Source: Kingella oralis (GTDB lineage: Bacteria > Pseudomonadota > Gammaproteobacteria > Burkholderiales > Neisseriaceae). Taken from it: 64,000 nt of DNA. A model generated the notes under the pieces. The model saw only the letters and a list, made by a program, of their open reading frames with translations. It had not been told where the DNA came from and made no database searches. Both the position numbers and the translations under genes were made by a program. Of this stretch, positions 25,618-34,136 are shown piece by piece. The stretch's first letter is position 1. Each line of letters starts with the position of its first letter. The stretch is from positions 372,001-436,000 of the forward strand of contig NZ_CP059569.1 in assembly GCF_014054985.1 (NCBI RefSeq), given 5' to 3'.

Positions 25618-26232
25618 ATGCTCTCCATCCAACTCATCAACCATCTCCTGTCGCACAACCCCGAAGTCTGCGCCCAGCTCGCAGGCTACAACGGCATCAC
25701 CATCGCCCTGCAAACAGGCAGCCTGAACATCATCGCGCGCATCAACGCCCAAGGCTTGCTAGAAGCCAGTACACAACGCCCCGACAGCACGTTGATTCTG
25801 CACAACGACGCCCTGCCCAACATCCTGCGCGGCGCAATGCCCCAATTCAGCGATCTCGCCATAGAAGGCGACACCACCATCGGCATCAACCTGCTATCCT
25901 GTTGCAGCCAGCTGCGCTACACGCCGCAGCAAGACTTGCAACGCATCTTCGGCGAAGACCAAGCCCACGCGCTCGCGCAAAAAGCCCAGCAAATCGGGCA
26001 AACCCTGCAAAACATCGGGCAATTTTTCCGTTCTAACTCCGTTGAAACTTTCGGTTTTCAGGCTGCCGCAAACAGCCCCAGCAGCCCAATCAATCAAGAA
26101 CAATACAACCAACTCGCCCACCAGCTGAACGACTACCAACAGCAGCTTAGCAACCTGCAACGCCAAATAGAACACACCAACCGCCGCTTAGACAGCCTAG
26201 AACGCAAAATGCGCGACTACGATGTAGATTAA
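25618..26232 (+). CDS. ubiJ: UbiJ-like SCP2-domain protein
   Basis: A 204-residue protein with an N-terminal SCP2 lipid-binding domain (LSIQLINHLLSHNPEVCAQLAGYNGITIAL) and the pattern ALPNILRGAMPQFSDLAIEGD, and a C-terminal coiled coil (LNDYQQQLSNLQRQIEHTNRRLDSLERKM). This layout matches UbiJ, an accessory factor of the aerobic ubiquinone biosynthesis complex. The gene is not beside ubiE or ubiB here. The frame is open far upstream but that region is made of four DUS copies; the chosen ATG at 25618 has no strong ribosome-binding site. Confidence 0.75.
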   Translation: MLSIQLINHLLSHNPEVCAQLAGYNGITIALQTGSLNIIARINAQGLLEASTQRPDSTLILHNDALPNILRGAMPQFSDLAIEGDTTIGINLLSCCSQLRYTPQQDLQRIFGEDQAHALAQKAQQIGQTLQNIGQFFRSNSVETFGFQAAANSPSSPINQEQYNQLAHQLNDYQQQLSNLQRQIEHTNRRLDSLERKMRDYDVD

Positions 26233-26357
26233 GGCAGCCTGAAAACCGCCAAGCGCCCAAATCAGCCCTTTTCACCATAAAACGCGCCGTTTACACCATA
26301 CTTGCCAACAAGATGCCCCTATCATCCGCATCTTGTTTTTTTATTTTGGAGACCACC

Positions 26358-27677
26358 ATGCACACACAAAATCTCATCATCGGCTTTGGCAAAGCAGGCA
26401 AAACGCTTGCCGCCGATTTAGCCAACCACGGGCAAAGCGTTGTTTTAGTAGAACAAAACGATCAAATGTACGGCGGAACGTGCATCAACATCGGCTGCAT
26501 TCCCAGCAAAAAACTGCTAGTAGAGGGCGCAAAGCAGCACGATTTTCAGGCTGCCATGCAAGCCAAAAACAACCTAATCCCCAAGCTGCGCGCCGCCAAT
26601 TTCGCCAAGCTAGACAACATGGCAAACGTGCAAGTGATCCATGCCCAAGCCCAGTTTCAAGACGAGCACACCGTTATCCTGCGCGGCGCACAAGGCGAGC
26701 AAACTATCCGCGCCGAGCGCATTTTCATCAACACGGGCGCAACATCTAACCCGCTTAACGTTGCAGGCGCAGACCATCCGCGCGTGCATTACAGCACCGA
26801 AATGCTGTCGCTTGCCGAACGCCCCGAGCGTTTGGTGATTATCGGCGGCGGTTATATTTCGCTAGAATTTGCCTTTATGTATCAACAATTTGGCAGCCAA
26901 GTTACCATTTTAGACAACAGCCCCGTGTTCCTGCCGCGCGAAGACCGCGACATCGCCGAAGAAATGCTGCGCGTGTTAAATAGCCGCCAAATCAATGTGG
27001 TGCAAAGCATTGCCATCAACGCCTTTGCCGAGCAGGGCGATGGCGTGGTGGTGCAAACCAATCAGGGTGACTTTGCCGCCGATGCCGTGTTAGTGGCGAT
27101 TGGACGGCAGCCCAACACCGCTGCGCTCGCGCTGGAAAACGCAGGCATCGCCACCACCGAGCGCGGCTTTATCGCCACCGATGCCCAATGCCGCGTGCTG
27201 GGAAAAGACCACATTTGGGCGATGGGCGACGTGGCGGGCAGCCCCATGTTTACCTACATTTCGCTGGATGATTACCGCATTGTGCGCGACCAACTGCTTG
27301 GCAACGGCACGCGCAGCCGCAACGACCGCGCCACCTTCCCCACCACCACCTTCACCGAGCCGCCGCTGTCGCACATCGGCATGACCGAAACCGCTGCTGC
27401 GCAATCAGGGCGCAGCTATAAGGTGTTGAAACTGAAAACTGAAGCCATCCCCAAAGCCAAAATTTTGGGACAAACCGATGGTCTGCTCAAAGCGATTGTA
27501 GACAGCGAAAGCGGCGAAATTCTCGGCGTAACCCTGTTTTGCGCCGAATCGCACGAAATCATCAACCTGTTTAAAATGGCGATAGACCATAAAATCCCCG
27601 CCAGCTACATCAAAAACCAAATCTTCACCCATCCCACCATTGCCGAAGGGTTGAACGATTTGTTTGCCGCCGCCTAA
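26358..27677 (+). CDS. rclA: RclA-like pyridine nucleotide-disulfide oxidoreductase
   Basis: A 439-residue flavoprotein of the disulfide reductase family. It begins NLIIGFGKAGKTLAADLA, an FAD motif with GFGKAGKT rather than the GAGPGG of E3, which is characteristic of RclA, known in E. coli as an NADH-dependent copper(II) reductase protecting against reactive chlorine. The redox pair is in GGTCINIGC (C42, C47); the NAD site is IIGGGYISLEFA; the C-terminal FTHPTIAEGLNDLF replaces the E3 HAHPT. GGAGACCACC precedes the ATG. No rclB, rclC or rclR is nearby. A DUS-pair terminator follows. Confidence 0.85.
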   Translation: MHTQNLIIGFGKAGKTLAADLANHGQSVVLVEQNDQMYGGTCINIGCIPSKKLLVEGAKQHDFQAAMQAKNNLIPKLRAANFAKLDNMANVQVIHAQAQFQDEHTVILRGAQGEQTIRAERIFINTGATSNPLNVAGADHPRVHYSTEMLSLAERPERLVIIGGGYISLEFAFMYQQFGSQVTILDNSPVFLPREDRDIAEEMLRVLNSRQINVVQSIAINAFAEQGDGVVVQTNQGDFAADAVLVAIGRQPNTAALALENAGIATTERGFIATDAQCRVLGKDHIWAMGDVAGSPMFTYISLDDYRIVRDQLLGNGTRSRNDRATFPTTTFTEPPLSHIGMTETAAAQSGRSYKVLKLKTEAIPKAKILGQTDGLLKAIVDSESGEILGVTLFCAESHEIINLFKMAIDHKIPASYIKNQIFTHPTIAEGLNDLFAAA

Positions 27678-27710
27678 ACAGCCATCACGGCATAGTTTGG
27701 CGCGCTGAAA

Positions 27711-27756
27711 AAGGCAGCCTGAAAACGAGTATCCGCCCGTTTTCAGGCTGCCTTTT
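27711..27756 (+). terminator. Inverted DUS pair terminator
   Basis: AAGGCAGCCTGAAAACG (27711-27727) and CGTTTTCAGGCTGCCTTTT (27738-27756) form a 17-bp stem with a T run after the rclA-like gene. Confidence 0.85.
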
Positions 27757-27825
27757 GGCGTGGTTCTCGGGTATCATTGCGTGGCTTGTTATTCTGTTTT
27801 TCGGCAGCCTGAAAAGGAAAAAACC

Positions 27826-28623
27826 ATGCACCAGCCCCTTGTTATACCGTTTAACCGCTTGCTTATTACCTTGTCATTGCTGGTTTGGTTATCTATTCCG
27901 CTATTTATTTTGTACCAAGCATTCAACGCTTCGTCCCTTGGGGTAATGATTTTTTGCGTTTTATGCTTTATGTTTATGGTTGGCACGTCTTTTCGTTATG
28001 TATTTGATGTATTAGAGACTTATCGCCAAGAATCGCTGCTTGTGATTGATGAGCAGGGCATAAACTACGCCCCCGTCGGCACCATCGCATGGCAAGATAT
28101 TGAATATATACAGCCCTATTTGGAATCCAACAAGGGTTTCATTTATGTTTATGGTATTGAAATCAAAATTAAAAAACCTGAGCCTTATGCTGCCAAAATC
28201 AAACCGCACAAGCGCAAATCATTCCAGAAGTTTTCTGTCTTGCAAATTTCCCGATACTTGTTGCCCATACCTGCTAAAAAATTAGTGAAACAAATCGCGC
28301 AAGAATATGGCAGCTATTATCTGTTTCGCCTTGATGAACACGGCTTAACCGCTTCGCAGCTTGGCACAATCGCATGGCAAGATGTTGACGATATACGATT
28401 GTCTTCTGAATTTCCTTGCTCACACGGCTTAACCATTAAACTCAAACACCCCAGGCTGTATCTTGCCAACATCCCGCCACATGAACACAAAGCATTTCTT
28501 AGCCAGCCAGAATTTAATCTTTCTTCAGATTGGTTGCCGCTGCCTGCTAAAACCTTATTGCAGCAAATAGAGCAGGAATACGGTAGCTATTATCAGCCCG
28601 CTTCTCCAATTGAGGCAGCCTGA
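27826..28623 (+). CDS. STM3941-like membrane protein with an internal duplication
   Basis: A 265-residue protein. Two hydrophobic spans near the N terminus (about 11-31 and 41-60) are followed by a cytoplasmic PH-like region as in the STM3941 family (function unknown). The region is duplicated: VIDEQGINYAPVGTIAWQDIEYI is echoed by RLDEHGLTASQLGTIAWQDVDDI, and LLPIPAKKLVKQIAQEYGSYY by LPLPAKTLLQQIEQEYGSYY. GGAAAAAACC precedes the ATG. Its base composition is lower in GC than its neighbours, which suggests transfer. The last codons are formed by a DUS. Confidence 0.7.
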   Translation: MHQPLVIPFNRLLITLSLLVWLSIPLFILYQAFNASSLGVMIFCVLCFMFMVGTSFRYVFDVLETYRQESLLVIDEQGINYAPVGTIAWQDIEYIQPYLESNKGFIYVYGIEIKIKKPEPYAAKIKPHKRKSFQKFSVLQISRYLLPIPAKKLVKQIAQEYGSYYLFRLDEHGLTASQLGTIAWQDVDDIRLSSEFPCSHGLTIKLKHPRLYLANIPPHEHKAFLSQPEFNLSSDWLPLPAKTLLQQIEQEYGSYYQPASPIEAA

Positions 28624-28658
28624 AACCCCTTTCCCAACCCCTTGTAAAGGACTTCCCC

Positions 28659-29837
28659 ATGTCATTCCTCAAACTCACCGACCAAAACGTAAACGGCAAA
28701 ACCGTGCTCATCCGCGCCGATTTAAACGTGCCCTTTAAAGACGGCAAAATTTCGGACGACACCCGCATTCGCGCTTCGCTGCCATCCATCCAATATTGCT
28801 TGGACAACGGCGCAGCCGTCATCGTGATGACGCATCTGGGCCGCCCCACCGAAGGTGAATTCCACCCTGAAGACGACGTTGCCCCCGTTGCCGCGCATTT
28901 GGGCAAACTGATGGGCAAGGAAGTTAAAGTGTTGAACGACTGGCGCGACAATCCGCCCAGTGTGAAAGCAGGCGAAGTTGCGCTGCTGCAAAACGTGCGC
29001 GTTAACAAAGGCGAAAAGAAAAACGACCCCGAGCTGGGCAAAGCCTACGCCGCTTTGTGCGATATTTTTGTGAACGATGCCTTTGGCACCGCGCACCGCG
29101 CCCAAGCATCTACCGAAGCCGTTGCCGCCGCCGCGCCGCTTGCCTGCGCGGGTATTTTGATGGCAGCGGAATTGGACGCGCTGGGCAAAGCCCTGAAAAA
29201 CCCCGCCCGTCCGCTGGTGGCGATTGTGGCGGGCAGCAAAGTGTCCACCAAGCTCACCATTCTCAACAGCTTGGCGGACAAGGTGGACGAGCTAATTGTG
29301 GGCGGCGGCATCGCCAACACTTGCTTGCTGGCGCAGGGCAAAGAATTGGGCAAATCGTTGGTGGAAGCCGATTTGGTGAACGAAGCGCGCGCGATTATGG
29401 AAAAAATGGCGCAGCGCGGCAATCCGATTCCGCTGCCTGTGGATTGCATTGTGGCAACCGAGTTTTCCGAAACCGCCGCGCCGCTGCTGCGTGATGTGAA
29501 CCAAATCGGCAAGGACGAGCAAATTTTGGACATCGGCGAACAATCGCGCGCGCGCTTGGCGGAAATTTTGCAAAACGCGGGCACGATTGTGTGGAACGGG
29601 CCCGTGGGCGTGTTTGAATTTGACAACTTTGCAGGCGGCACCAAAGCCGTTGCCGAAGCGATTGCCGCGAGCAATGCGTTTTCCATCGCGGGCGGCGGCG
29701 ACACGCTGGCGGCGATTGCTAAGTTTGGCGTAACCGATAAAATCAGCTATATCTCAACAGGCGGCGGCGCGTTTTTGGAATTTTTGGAAGGCAAGGAATT
29801 GCCAGCCGTAGCGGCGTTGGAGAAGTTTGCGAAGTAA
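28659..29837 (+). CDS. pgk: Phosphoglycerate kinase
   Basis: Transfers phosphate from 1,3-bisphosphoglycerate to ADP in glycolysis. The 392-residue length is standard. Motifs: VLIRADLNVPFKDGKI, VIVMTHLGRPTEGEF, DAFGTAHRAQAST, VAGSKVSTKL, GGGIANTCLLAQG, NGPVGVFEFDNFAGGT and GGGDTLAAI. TAAAGGACTTCCCC gives a good ribosome-binding site. It stands alone and ends at an inverted DUS terminator. Confidence 0.98.
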   Translation: MSFLKLTDQNVNGKTVLIRADLNVPFKDGKISDDTRIRASLPSIQYCLDNGAAVIVMTHLGRPTEGEFHPEDDVAPVAAHLGKLMGKEVKVLNDWRDNPPSVKAGEVALLQNVRVNKGEKKNDPELGKAYAALCDIFVNDAFGTAHRAQASTEAVAAAAPLACAGILMAAELDALGKALKNPARPLVAIVAGSKVSTKLTILNSLADKVDELIVGGGIANTCLLAQGKELGKSLVEADLVNEARAIMEKMAQRGNPIPLPVDCIVATEFSETAAPLLRDVNQIGKDEQILDIGEQSRARLAEILQNAGTIVWNGPVGVFEFDNFAGGTKAVAEAIAASNAFSIAGGGDTLAAIAKFGVTDKISYISTGGGAFLEFLEGKELPAVAALEKFAK

Positions 29838-29856
29838 TGTGAAATAGATTTTTGAG

Positions 29857-29898
29857 GCAGCCTGAAAGTGCAGCATTGCTTTTTCAGGCTGCTTTTTT
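29857..29898 (+). terminator. Inverted DUS terminator after pgk
   Basis: GCAGCCTGAAA and TTTCAGGCTGC pair over 11 bases and are followed by six T. Confidence 0.85.
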
Positions 29899-30011
29899 GT
29901 GTGTGGGATTTTTTTGGGGGGTGTGGTTTGCTTGGCAATTTTGGTTTTCAGGCTGCCTTTGAGGGCAGGGTAGGGAGTGGATTTTTGCTAACTGGTAAGG
30001 CAGCCTGAAAT

Positions 30012-30105
30012 GGGTATGGAGCGGCGACGGCTCGTCGCCAACAGCTTCAAACAAAGCATGGTTGGTTTGCCAAGATATCGGCGAGCCGCCGACGCTCCAT
30101 TGGGG
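30012..30105. repeat. MITE-like repeat, copy 1
   Basis: About 94 bases with imperfect terminal inverted repeats: ATGGAGCGGCGACGGCTCG on the left and CGAGCCGCCGACGCTCCAT on the right. A second copy lies at 30502-30605 with the same ends and a related core (CATGGTTGGTTTGCCAAGAT against CATGGCTGGTTTGCCAAGAT). Confidence 0.7.
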
Positions 30106-30149
30106 GAGCTTTCAGGCAGCCTGAAAATGGGGTTGCGCTTTGTGGTTAG

Positions 30150-30395
30150 CTTTGGGTGTGGTGTTTACCTTTGCGCCTAATCGCGGCGCGGCGACTTACT
30201 TTTCTTTGCTTCGCCAAAGAAAAGTAAGCAAAAGAAAGGCGACCCCGACGTGCAGGTCTGCTTCGCAGACTTCCCTCACTCCGCATCCTTTTTTCGGCGC
30301 GTGCGAACTAGTCGCACTTCGTGCGCCGTCGGGCAGGCGCACGCTTTTTTCCGAAAAAAGAATGCTGCGTTCGGCTGGACGTAGGGGAAGGTAGT
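30150..30395. repeat. Palindrome-rich repeat-like element
   Basis: A block of nested palindromes: CTTACTTTTCTTTGCTTCGCC with AAAGAAAAGTAAG; AGGTCTGCTTCGCAGACTT; AACTAGTCGCACTTCGTGCG; and CTTTTTTCCGAAAAAAG. Short frames across it read YFSLLRQRKVSKRKATPT, a string I associate with recurrent spurious protein predictions in many proteobacteria. I read it as a non-coding repeated element rather than a gene. Confidence 0.5.
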
Positions 30396-30427
30396 AGCGC
30401 CAAACATTTGTGATGGATTAACCAATA

Positions 30428-30474
30428 AAGGCAGCCTGAAAATGGGATTTCTACTTTTTTCAGGCTGCTTTTTT
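30428..30474 (+). terminator. Inverted DUS pair
   Basis: GGCAGCCTGAAAA and TTTTTTCAGGCTGCTTTTTT form a stem with a T run, between the two MITE-like copies. No gene ends immediately before it, so its transcript is unknown. Confidence 0.6.
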
Positions 30475-30501
30475 AGGTTAGGCTTTGTGGCAGCCTGAAC
30501 C

Positions 30502-30605
30502 GGGTATGGAGTGGCGACGGCTCGTTGCCAACAGTTTATTAAATAGAACATGGCTGGTTTGCCAAGATGCGAAATGTCGGCGAGCCGCCGACGCTTTATT
30601 GGGTT
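30502..30605. repeat. MITE-like repeat, copy 2
   Basis: Second copy of the element at 30012-30105, with ATGGAGTGGCGACGGCTCG and CGAGCCGCCGACGCTTTAT as ends. It is about ten bases longer in the core. A short fragment resembling the left end (GGCGCGGCGATGGTTCGTTGCCAA) also occurs near 33553. Confidence 0.7.
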
Positions 30606-30703
30606 GTTTTTCAGGCTGCCTTTGGAATAGGGCAGGGCATAGCTGTTTAATAATCATTGATGCAGCCTGAAAACCGCATCCCCTAAACGCAGCCTGAAAA
30701 CCC

Positions 30704-31603
30704 CTACTCCGTGCAAATCGCCTGCTTCGGCACGCGCGCCATGTTCCAATTTGCCACCGCCCAATCCAACACATCGCGCGGGCGGTTCACTTCGGGCGCG
30801 GGCGGGATGTTGAGATAGGTGCACACTTGGCGCAGCAGGGCTTCTTTGGCGGCTAAATCCAGCGCGGGGGCGAGCGTTTGCTTGCTCCACTTTTGCCCTT
30901 GCGCATTCACCAGCAGCGGCAGATGCGCGTAATGCGGCGTGGGCATTTTCAGGCTGCGTTGCAAATACATTTGGCGCGGCGTGGAAACCAGCAAATCTTG
31001 CCCGCGCACAATATGCGTGATGCCCTGCGCGGCATCGTCCACCACCACCGCCAGCTGATACGCCCAATAGCCATCGGCGCGCAGCAGCACAAAATCGCCG
31101 ATGTCGTGGGCGAGGTTTTGCGCGTAATGCCCGACAATTTCATCGGCAAAGGCGATGGTTTCATCGGGCACAATGATGCGCCATGCGGGGGCTTTGTGGG
31201 CATCATGAGGCAGCCTGAAAACGCTGTTGGGGCGACACGCGCCGTTGTACACAAAGCCATCGGCGCCCATTTGCGCGGCGGCGTGCCAATCTTTGCGACT
31301 GCAATAGCAGGGATACGCCAAGCCTGCGGTTTTCAGGCTGCCTAATGCGGCTTGATACAGCGCGTGGCGTTGGCTTTGATACACCACTGCGCCGTCCCAT
31401 TCAAAGCCGAATTGTTCTAATGTGAACAAGATGTTATCCGCTGCGCCTGCCATTTCGCGCGGCGGGTCTAGGTCTTCCATGCGCACCAGCCATGCGCCGC
31501 CGTGGGCGCGTGCGTCGGCGTAGGATGCGACGGCGGTAAGTAGCGAGCCGATGTGCAGCAAACCTGTGGGGCTGGGAGCGAAACGTCCGATGTAGTGGGG
31601 CAT
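30704..31603 (-). CDS. gluQ: Glutamyl-Q tRNA(Asp) synthetase
   Basis: Attaches glutamate to queuosine at position 34 of tRNA-Asp. It is a 299-residue GluRS paralogue without an anticodon-binding domain. Motifs: GRFAPSPTGLLHIGSLLTA (HIGH equivalent), MEDLDPPRE, the zinc-site PCYCSRKDW and GACRP, DIGDFVLLRADGYWAYQLAVVVDD, and KWSKQ in place of KMSKS. Two DUS copies lie inside the coding region and encode GSLKTAG and FRLPHDA segments. Unlike in enterobacteria it is not linked to dksA. Confidence 0.93.
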   Translation of the reverse strand: MPHYIGRFAPSPTGLLHIGSLLTAVASYADARAHGGAWLVRMEDLDPPREMAGAADNILFTLEQFGFEWDGAVVYQSQRHALYQAALGSLKTAGLAYPCYCSRKDWHAAAQMGADGFVYNGACRPNSVFRLPHDAHKAPAWRIIVPDETIAFADEIVGHYAQNLAHDIGDFVLLRADGYWAYQLAVVVDDAAQGITHIVRGQDLLVSTPRQMYLQRSLKMPTPHYAHLPLLVNAQGQKWSKQTLAPALDLAAKEALLRQVCTYLNIPPAPEVNRPRDVLDWAVANWNMARVPKQAICTE

Positions 31604-31668
31604 AGAGGCAGCCTGAAAAGGGGAAAGGGTGGATTATACGATTTTTGGGTTATGCCAACGAAACGCGT

Positions 31669-31771
31669 TTCGCTCGTTTTGGCTTCGCCCAACTGTGCTT
31701 CACTCGTTTTGGCTTTGCCCAACCGCGTTTCACTCGTTTTGGCTTCGCCGAAACACGCTTCACTCGTTTTC
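31669..31771 (+). repeat. 30-bp tandem repeat upstream of recN
   Basis: Three full units (31669-31698, 31699-31728, 31729-31758) and a partial fourth share TTCACTCGTTTTGGCTTCGCC. The array ends in a DUS. The frame of recN is open through it and each unit would encode ten residues of the type RFGFAQxxFT, but it lies before the normal RecN start. Confidence 0.85.
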
Positions 31772-31842
31772 AGGCTGCCTCAAATGCAGTAATATCGCGC
31801 CCCAATACGCCCAACCATTTCACCACAAAGGTCATCCCCAAA

Positions 31843-33504
31843 ATGCTCCTCGCCCTTTCCCTGCAAAACTTCGTCATCGTAGAAAAACTCAACCTAAACT
31901 TCCAAAACGGCTTCACCGTGCTCACAGGCGAAACAGGCGCGGGCAAATCCATCACGTTGGATGCCATCGCTCTATTGCTCGGCGACAAAGCCGATTACAG
32001 CCAAATCCGCACAGGCGCAAACGAAGCGCAGCTCTCCGCCTTGTTTGACATCAGCGAACACCCCGCCCTGCAAGCCGAATTGCGCGAACAAGGCCTGCTG
32101 GATGACGACAGCAGCGAACTCGCCATCCGCCGCACCATTGATATAAAAGGCAAAAGCCGCAGCTATATCAACAACCAAGCCGCCACGCTTGCCCAGCTCA
32201 AACACATCGGCTCGCAGCTGATAGACATCCACGGGCAAAACGCCCACCACTCCCTAAACCAAGAATCCGCCCAACGCCAATTGCTAGATGCCTTTTCAGG
32301 CAGCCTGAAACTGGTTGAGCAAACCCAAGCCGCCTACCAAGCATGGCAAACTGCGCAGCAAGCGCTTGCCGAAGCGCAAACCCAAGCCGAACACATCGCC
32401 ATCGAGCGCGAACGCCTAGAATGGCAATACAACGAGCTAGACCAAATCGCCCCCGAAACAGGCGAATGGGAAAGCCTAAACCAAAGCCACGACAGCCTTG
32501 CCAACGCCGCCGAACTGCTGCAAGCCGCCAGCGAAGTGCAAGACTATATAGACAACGACAACGGCATCGCCCGCCAAATCAGCCGCAGCCAACGCACGCT
32601 GGGCAAACTGGCGCACATAGAACCGCGCTTTGCCGAAAGCCTAGAAATGCTAGACAGCATAGAAGCCGAATTAAGCGAAATCAGCCGCAACCTTAGCGGC
32701 GTGTTAAGCGACATAGAAATCAACCCCAACGAATTGCACGCCAAAGAAGAGCGCATCAGCGAGCTGATGAGCATCGCCCGCAAATACCGCATAGGGCCCG
32801 AAGAGCTGCCCAACAAGTTGGCAGAAATTCAGGCTGCCTTGCAACAGCTAGAAGCCGCCGCCGATATTGAAGCGCTGCAAAAAAACGTTGCCCAAGCGCA
32901 AGATGCCTATATGCAAATCGCCCAGCAGCTATCCAGCGCACGGCACAAAGCCGCCAGCAAGCTCGCTCACGAAACCACCGAACACATGCAAACACTCGCC
33001 ATGAAAGGCGCGAAATTCCACATAGAACTGCAACCGAGCAGCCCCACCGCGCACGGCTTGGAACACATCCAATACCAAGTTGCCGCCAACAAAGGCACGC
33101 CGTTGCGTCCGCTCAATAAAGTCGCGTCAGGCGGCGAATTGGCGCGCATCAGCCTCTCCATTCAAGTAGTAACCAGCCAATACACCCAAGTGCCCACGCT
33201 GATTTTTGACGAAGTGGACACAGGCATTGGCGGCGGCGTTGCCGAAACCGTCGGGCGTGCCCTGCGCACGCTGGGCAAGCAACACCAAGTGCTCGCCATC
33301 ACCCACCTGCCGCAAGTTGCCGCCTGCGGCGAACACCATTGGCAAGTCGCCAAACACAGCGAGGGCGAGCAAACCATCAGCGAAATCAGCGTGCTGGACG
33401 ATGCCACCCGCGTGAACGAAATCGCCCGCATGCTCGGCGGCGAAACCATCACCGAAACCACGCGGCAACACGCGGCGGAGATGTTGGCGAATGCGGCGAA
33501 ATAG
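31843..33504 (+). CDS. recN: DNA repair protein RecN
   Basis: An SMC-like ATPase acting early in double-strand break repair. The 553-residue length is standard. It begins MLLALSLQNFVIVEKLNL and has the Walker A GETGAGKS at about residues 28-35, a long central coiled coil, the signature motif LNKVASGGELARISL, and the Walker B LIFDEVDTGIGG followed by LAITHLPQVAA. The frame stays open 66 codons upstream through a 30-bp tandem repeat, but MLLALS matches the family start. A DUS is inside the gene at about 32297. Confidence 0.97.
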   Translation: MLLALSLQNFVIVEKLNLNFQNGFTVLTGETGAGKSITLDAIALLLGDKADYSQIRTGANEAQLSALFDISEHPALQAELREQGLLDDDSSELAIRRTIDIKGKSRSYINNQAATLAQLKHIGSQLIDIHGQNAHHSLNQESAQRQLLDAFSGSLKLVEQTQAAYQAWQTAQQALAEAQTQAEHIAIERERLEWQYNELDQIAPETGEWESLNQSHDSLANAAELLQAASEVQDYIDNDNGIARQISRSQRTLGKLAHIEPRFAESLEMLDSIEAELSEISRNLSGVLSDIEINPNELHAKEERISELMSIARKYRIGPEELPNKLAEIQAALQQLEAAADIEALQKNVAQAQDAYMQIAQQLSSARHKAASKLAHETTEHMQTLAMKGAKFHIELQPSSPTAHGLEHIQYQVAANKGTPLRPLNKVASGGELARISLSIQVVTSQYTQVPTLIFDEVDTGIGGGVAETVGRALRTLGKQHQVLAITHLPQVAACGEHHWQVAKHSEGEQTISEISVLDDATRVNEIARMLGGETITETTRQHAAEMLANAAK

Positions 33505-33642
33505 TTTTTCAGGCTGCCTTTGCATTGCGATAGGCAGCCTGAAAACCCAAATGGCGCGGCGATGGTTCGTTGCCAAAGAATAAACGAGCGCAATAATATT
33601 GAACCCTGCTTTCAGGCTGCTTTTTGACACAGGAAACCGAAT

Positions 33643-33975
33643 ATGAAAGACATCAAACAACAATACAAAGAAGCCACCGCCGCTTTCCGCCGCCGCCCCA
33701 ACCAGCATAACCACGAAGCCATCGCTCAGCTCTACGACCTCAAAGCCGCGCTGCAAAGGCAGCCTGAAAACCGCGAAACAGCCGAAATGCTGTCTGCCGT
33801 GTGCAGCCTGGTGGGGTTGCATCTGTCGGCATTGCGCGCGTTTGAGCCGTTTGCCGATGCTACCGACCGCAAAGACCAAACCAAGCTGTTTAAACTGCGC
33901 GACAACGCCAGCTACAAGCAAGACAAATTTGCGCTCAAAGTGTGGGGGAGTGATAGTTTTGTCATAGCTGCGTGA
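33643..33975 (+). pseudogene. Small conserved-type protein, probably truncated by the prophage
   Basis: An open frame of 110 residues, helical and charged (MKDIKQQYKEATAAFRRRPN ... NRETAEMLSAVCSLVGLHLS), with AGGAAACCGAAT before the ATG. I do not know the family. The last nine residues (GSDSFVIAA) are encoded by sequence that seems to belong to the left end of the Mu-like prophage beginning near 33951, so the original C terminus is probably displaced beyond the right end of the prophage. Confidence 0.55.
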
Positions 33976-34103
33976 GCGGACGGACTCGCAAAAATTCCAA
34001 TTCAATCAAACACAAACCCCATAATCCCACCGCCGCCCAAAAATGAGAAAAACCGCGAAAAAGTGAGCAAAAAACCATCACTTTCACGCGGTTTTTGTCA
34101 TAG
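33957..34103. repeat. Repeated TTTTGTCATAG, candidate transposase end sites
   Basis: The 11-mer TTTTGTCATAG occurs at 33957-33967 and 34093-34103, both at the prophage left end and in the same direction, and once inverted at 43717-43727. Mu ends carry several transposase sites of about 22 bases with direct repeats in the left end, so these are candidates. The matching right end is outside the window. Confidence 0.45.
34048..34097 (-). terminator. Terminator at the end of the repressor gene
   Basis: AAAAACCGCG (34048-34057) pairs with CGCGGTTTTT (34087-34096), with an inner AAAGTGA/TCACTTT stem. It can terminate in both directions: repressor transcripts leftward and host transcripts rightward. 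Confidence 0.8.
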
Positions 34104-34136
34104 AACGATTAAAAACCTAGCAGGAATGATGAGCGC

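Noticed and set aside
30140..30394. 84-codon frame with YFSLLRQRKVSKRKA
   Set aside because: Lies in a palindrome-rich repeat, lacks a ribosome-binding site and resembles spurious predictions from such repeats; treated as non-coding.
31645..31842. Upstream extension of recN (66 codons)
   Set aside because: Encoded by a tandem repeat and a DUS; known RecN proteins start at MLLALS-type sequence, which fits ATG 31843.
33127..34005. Minus-strand frame spanning the recN end and the prophage junction
   Set aside because: Covers the C-terminal coding part of recN in antisense and the junction; composition is that of a shadow frame.
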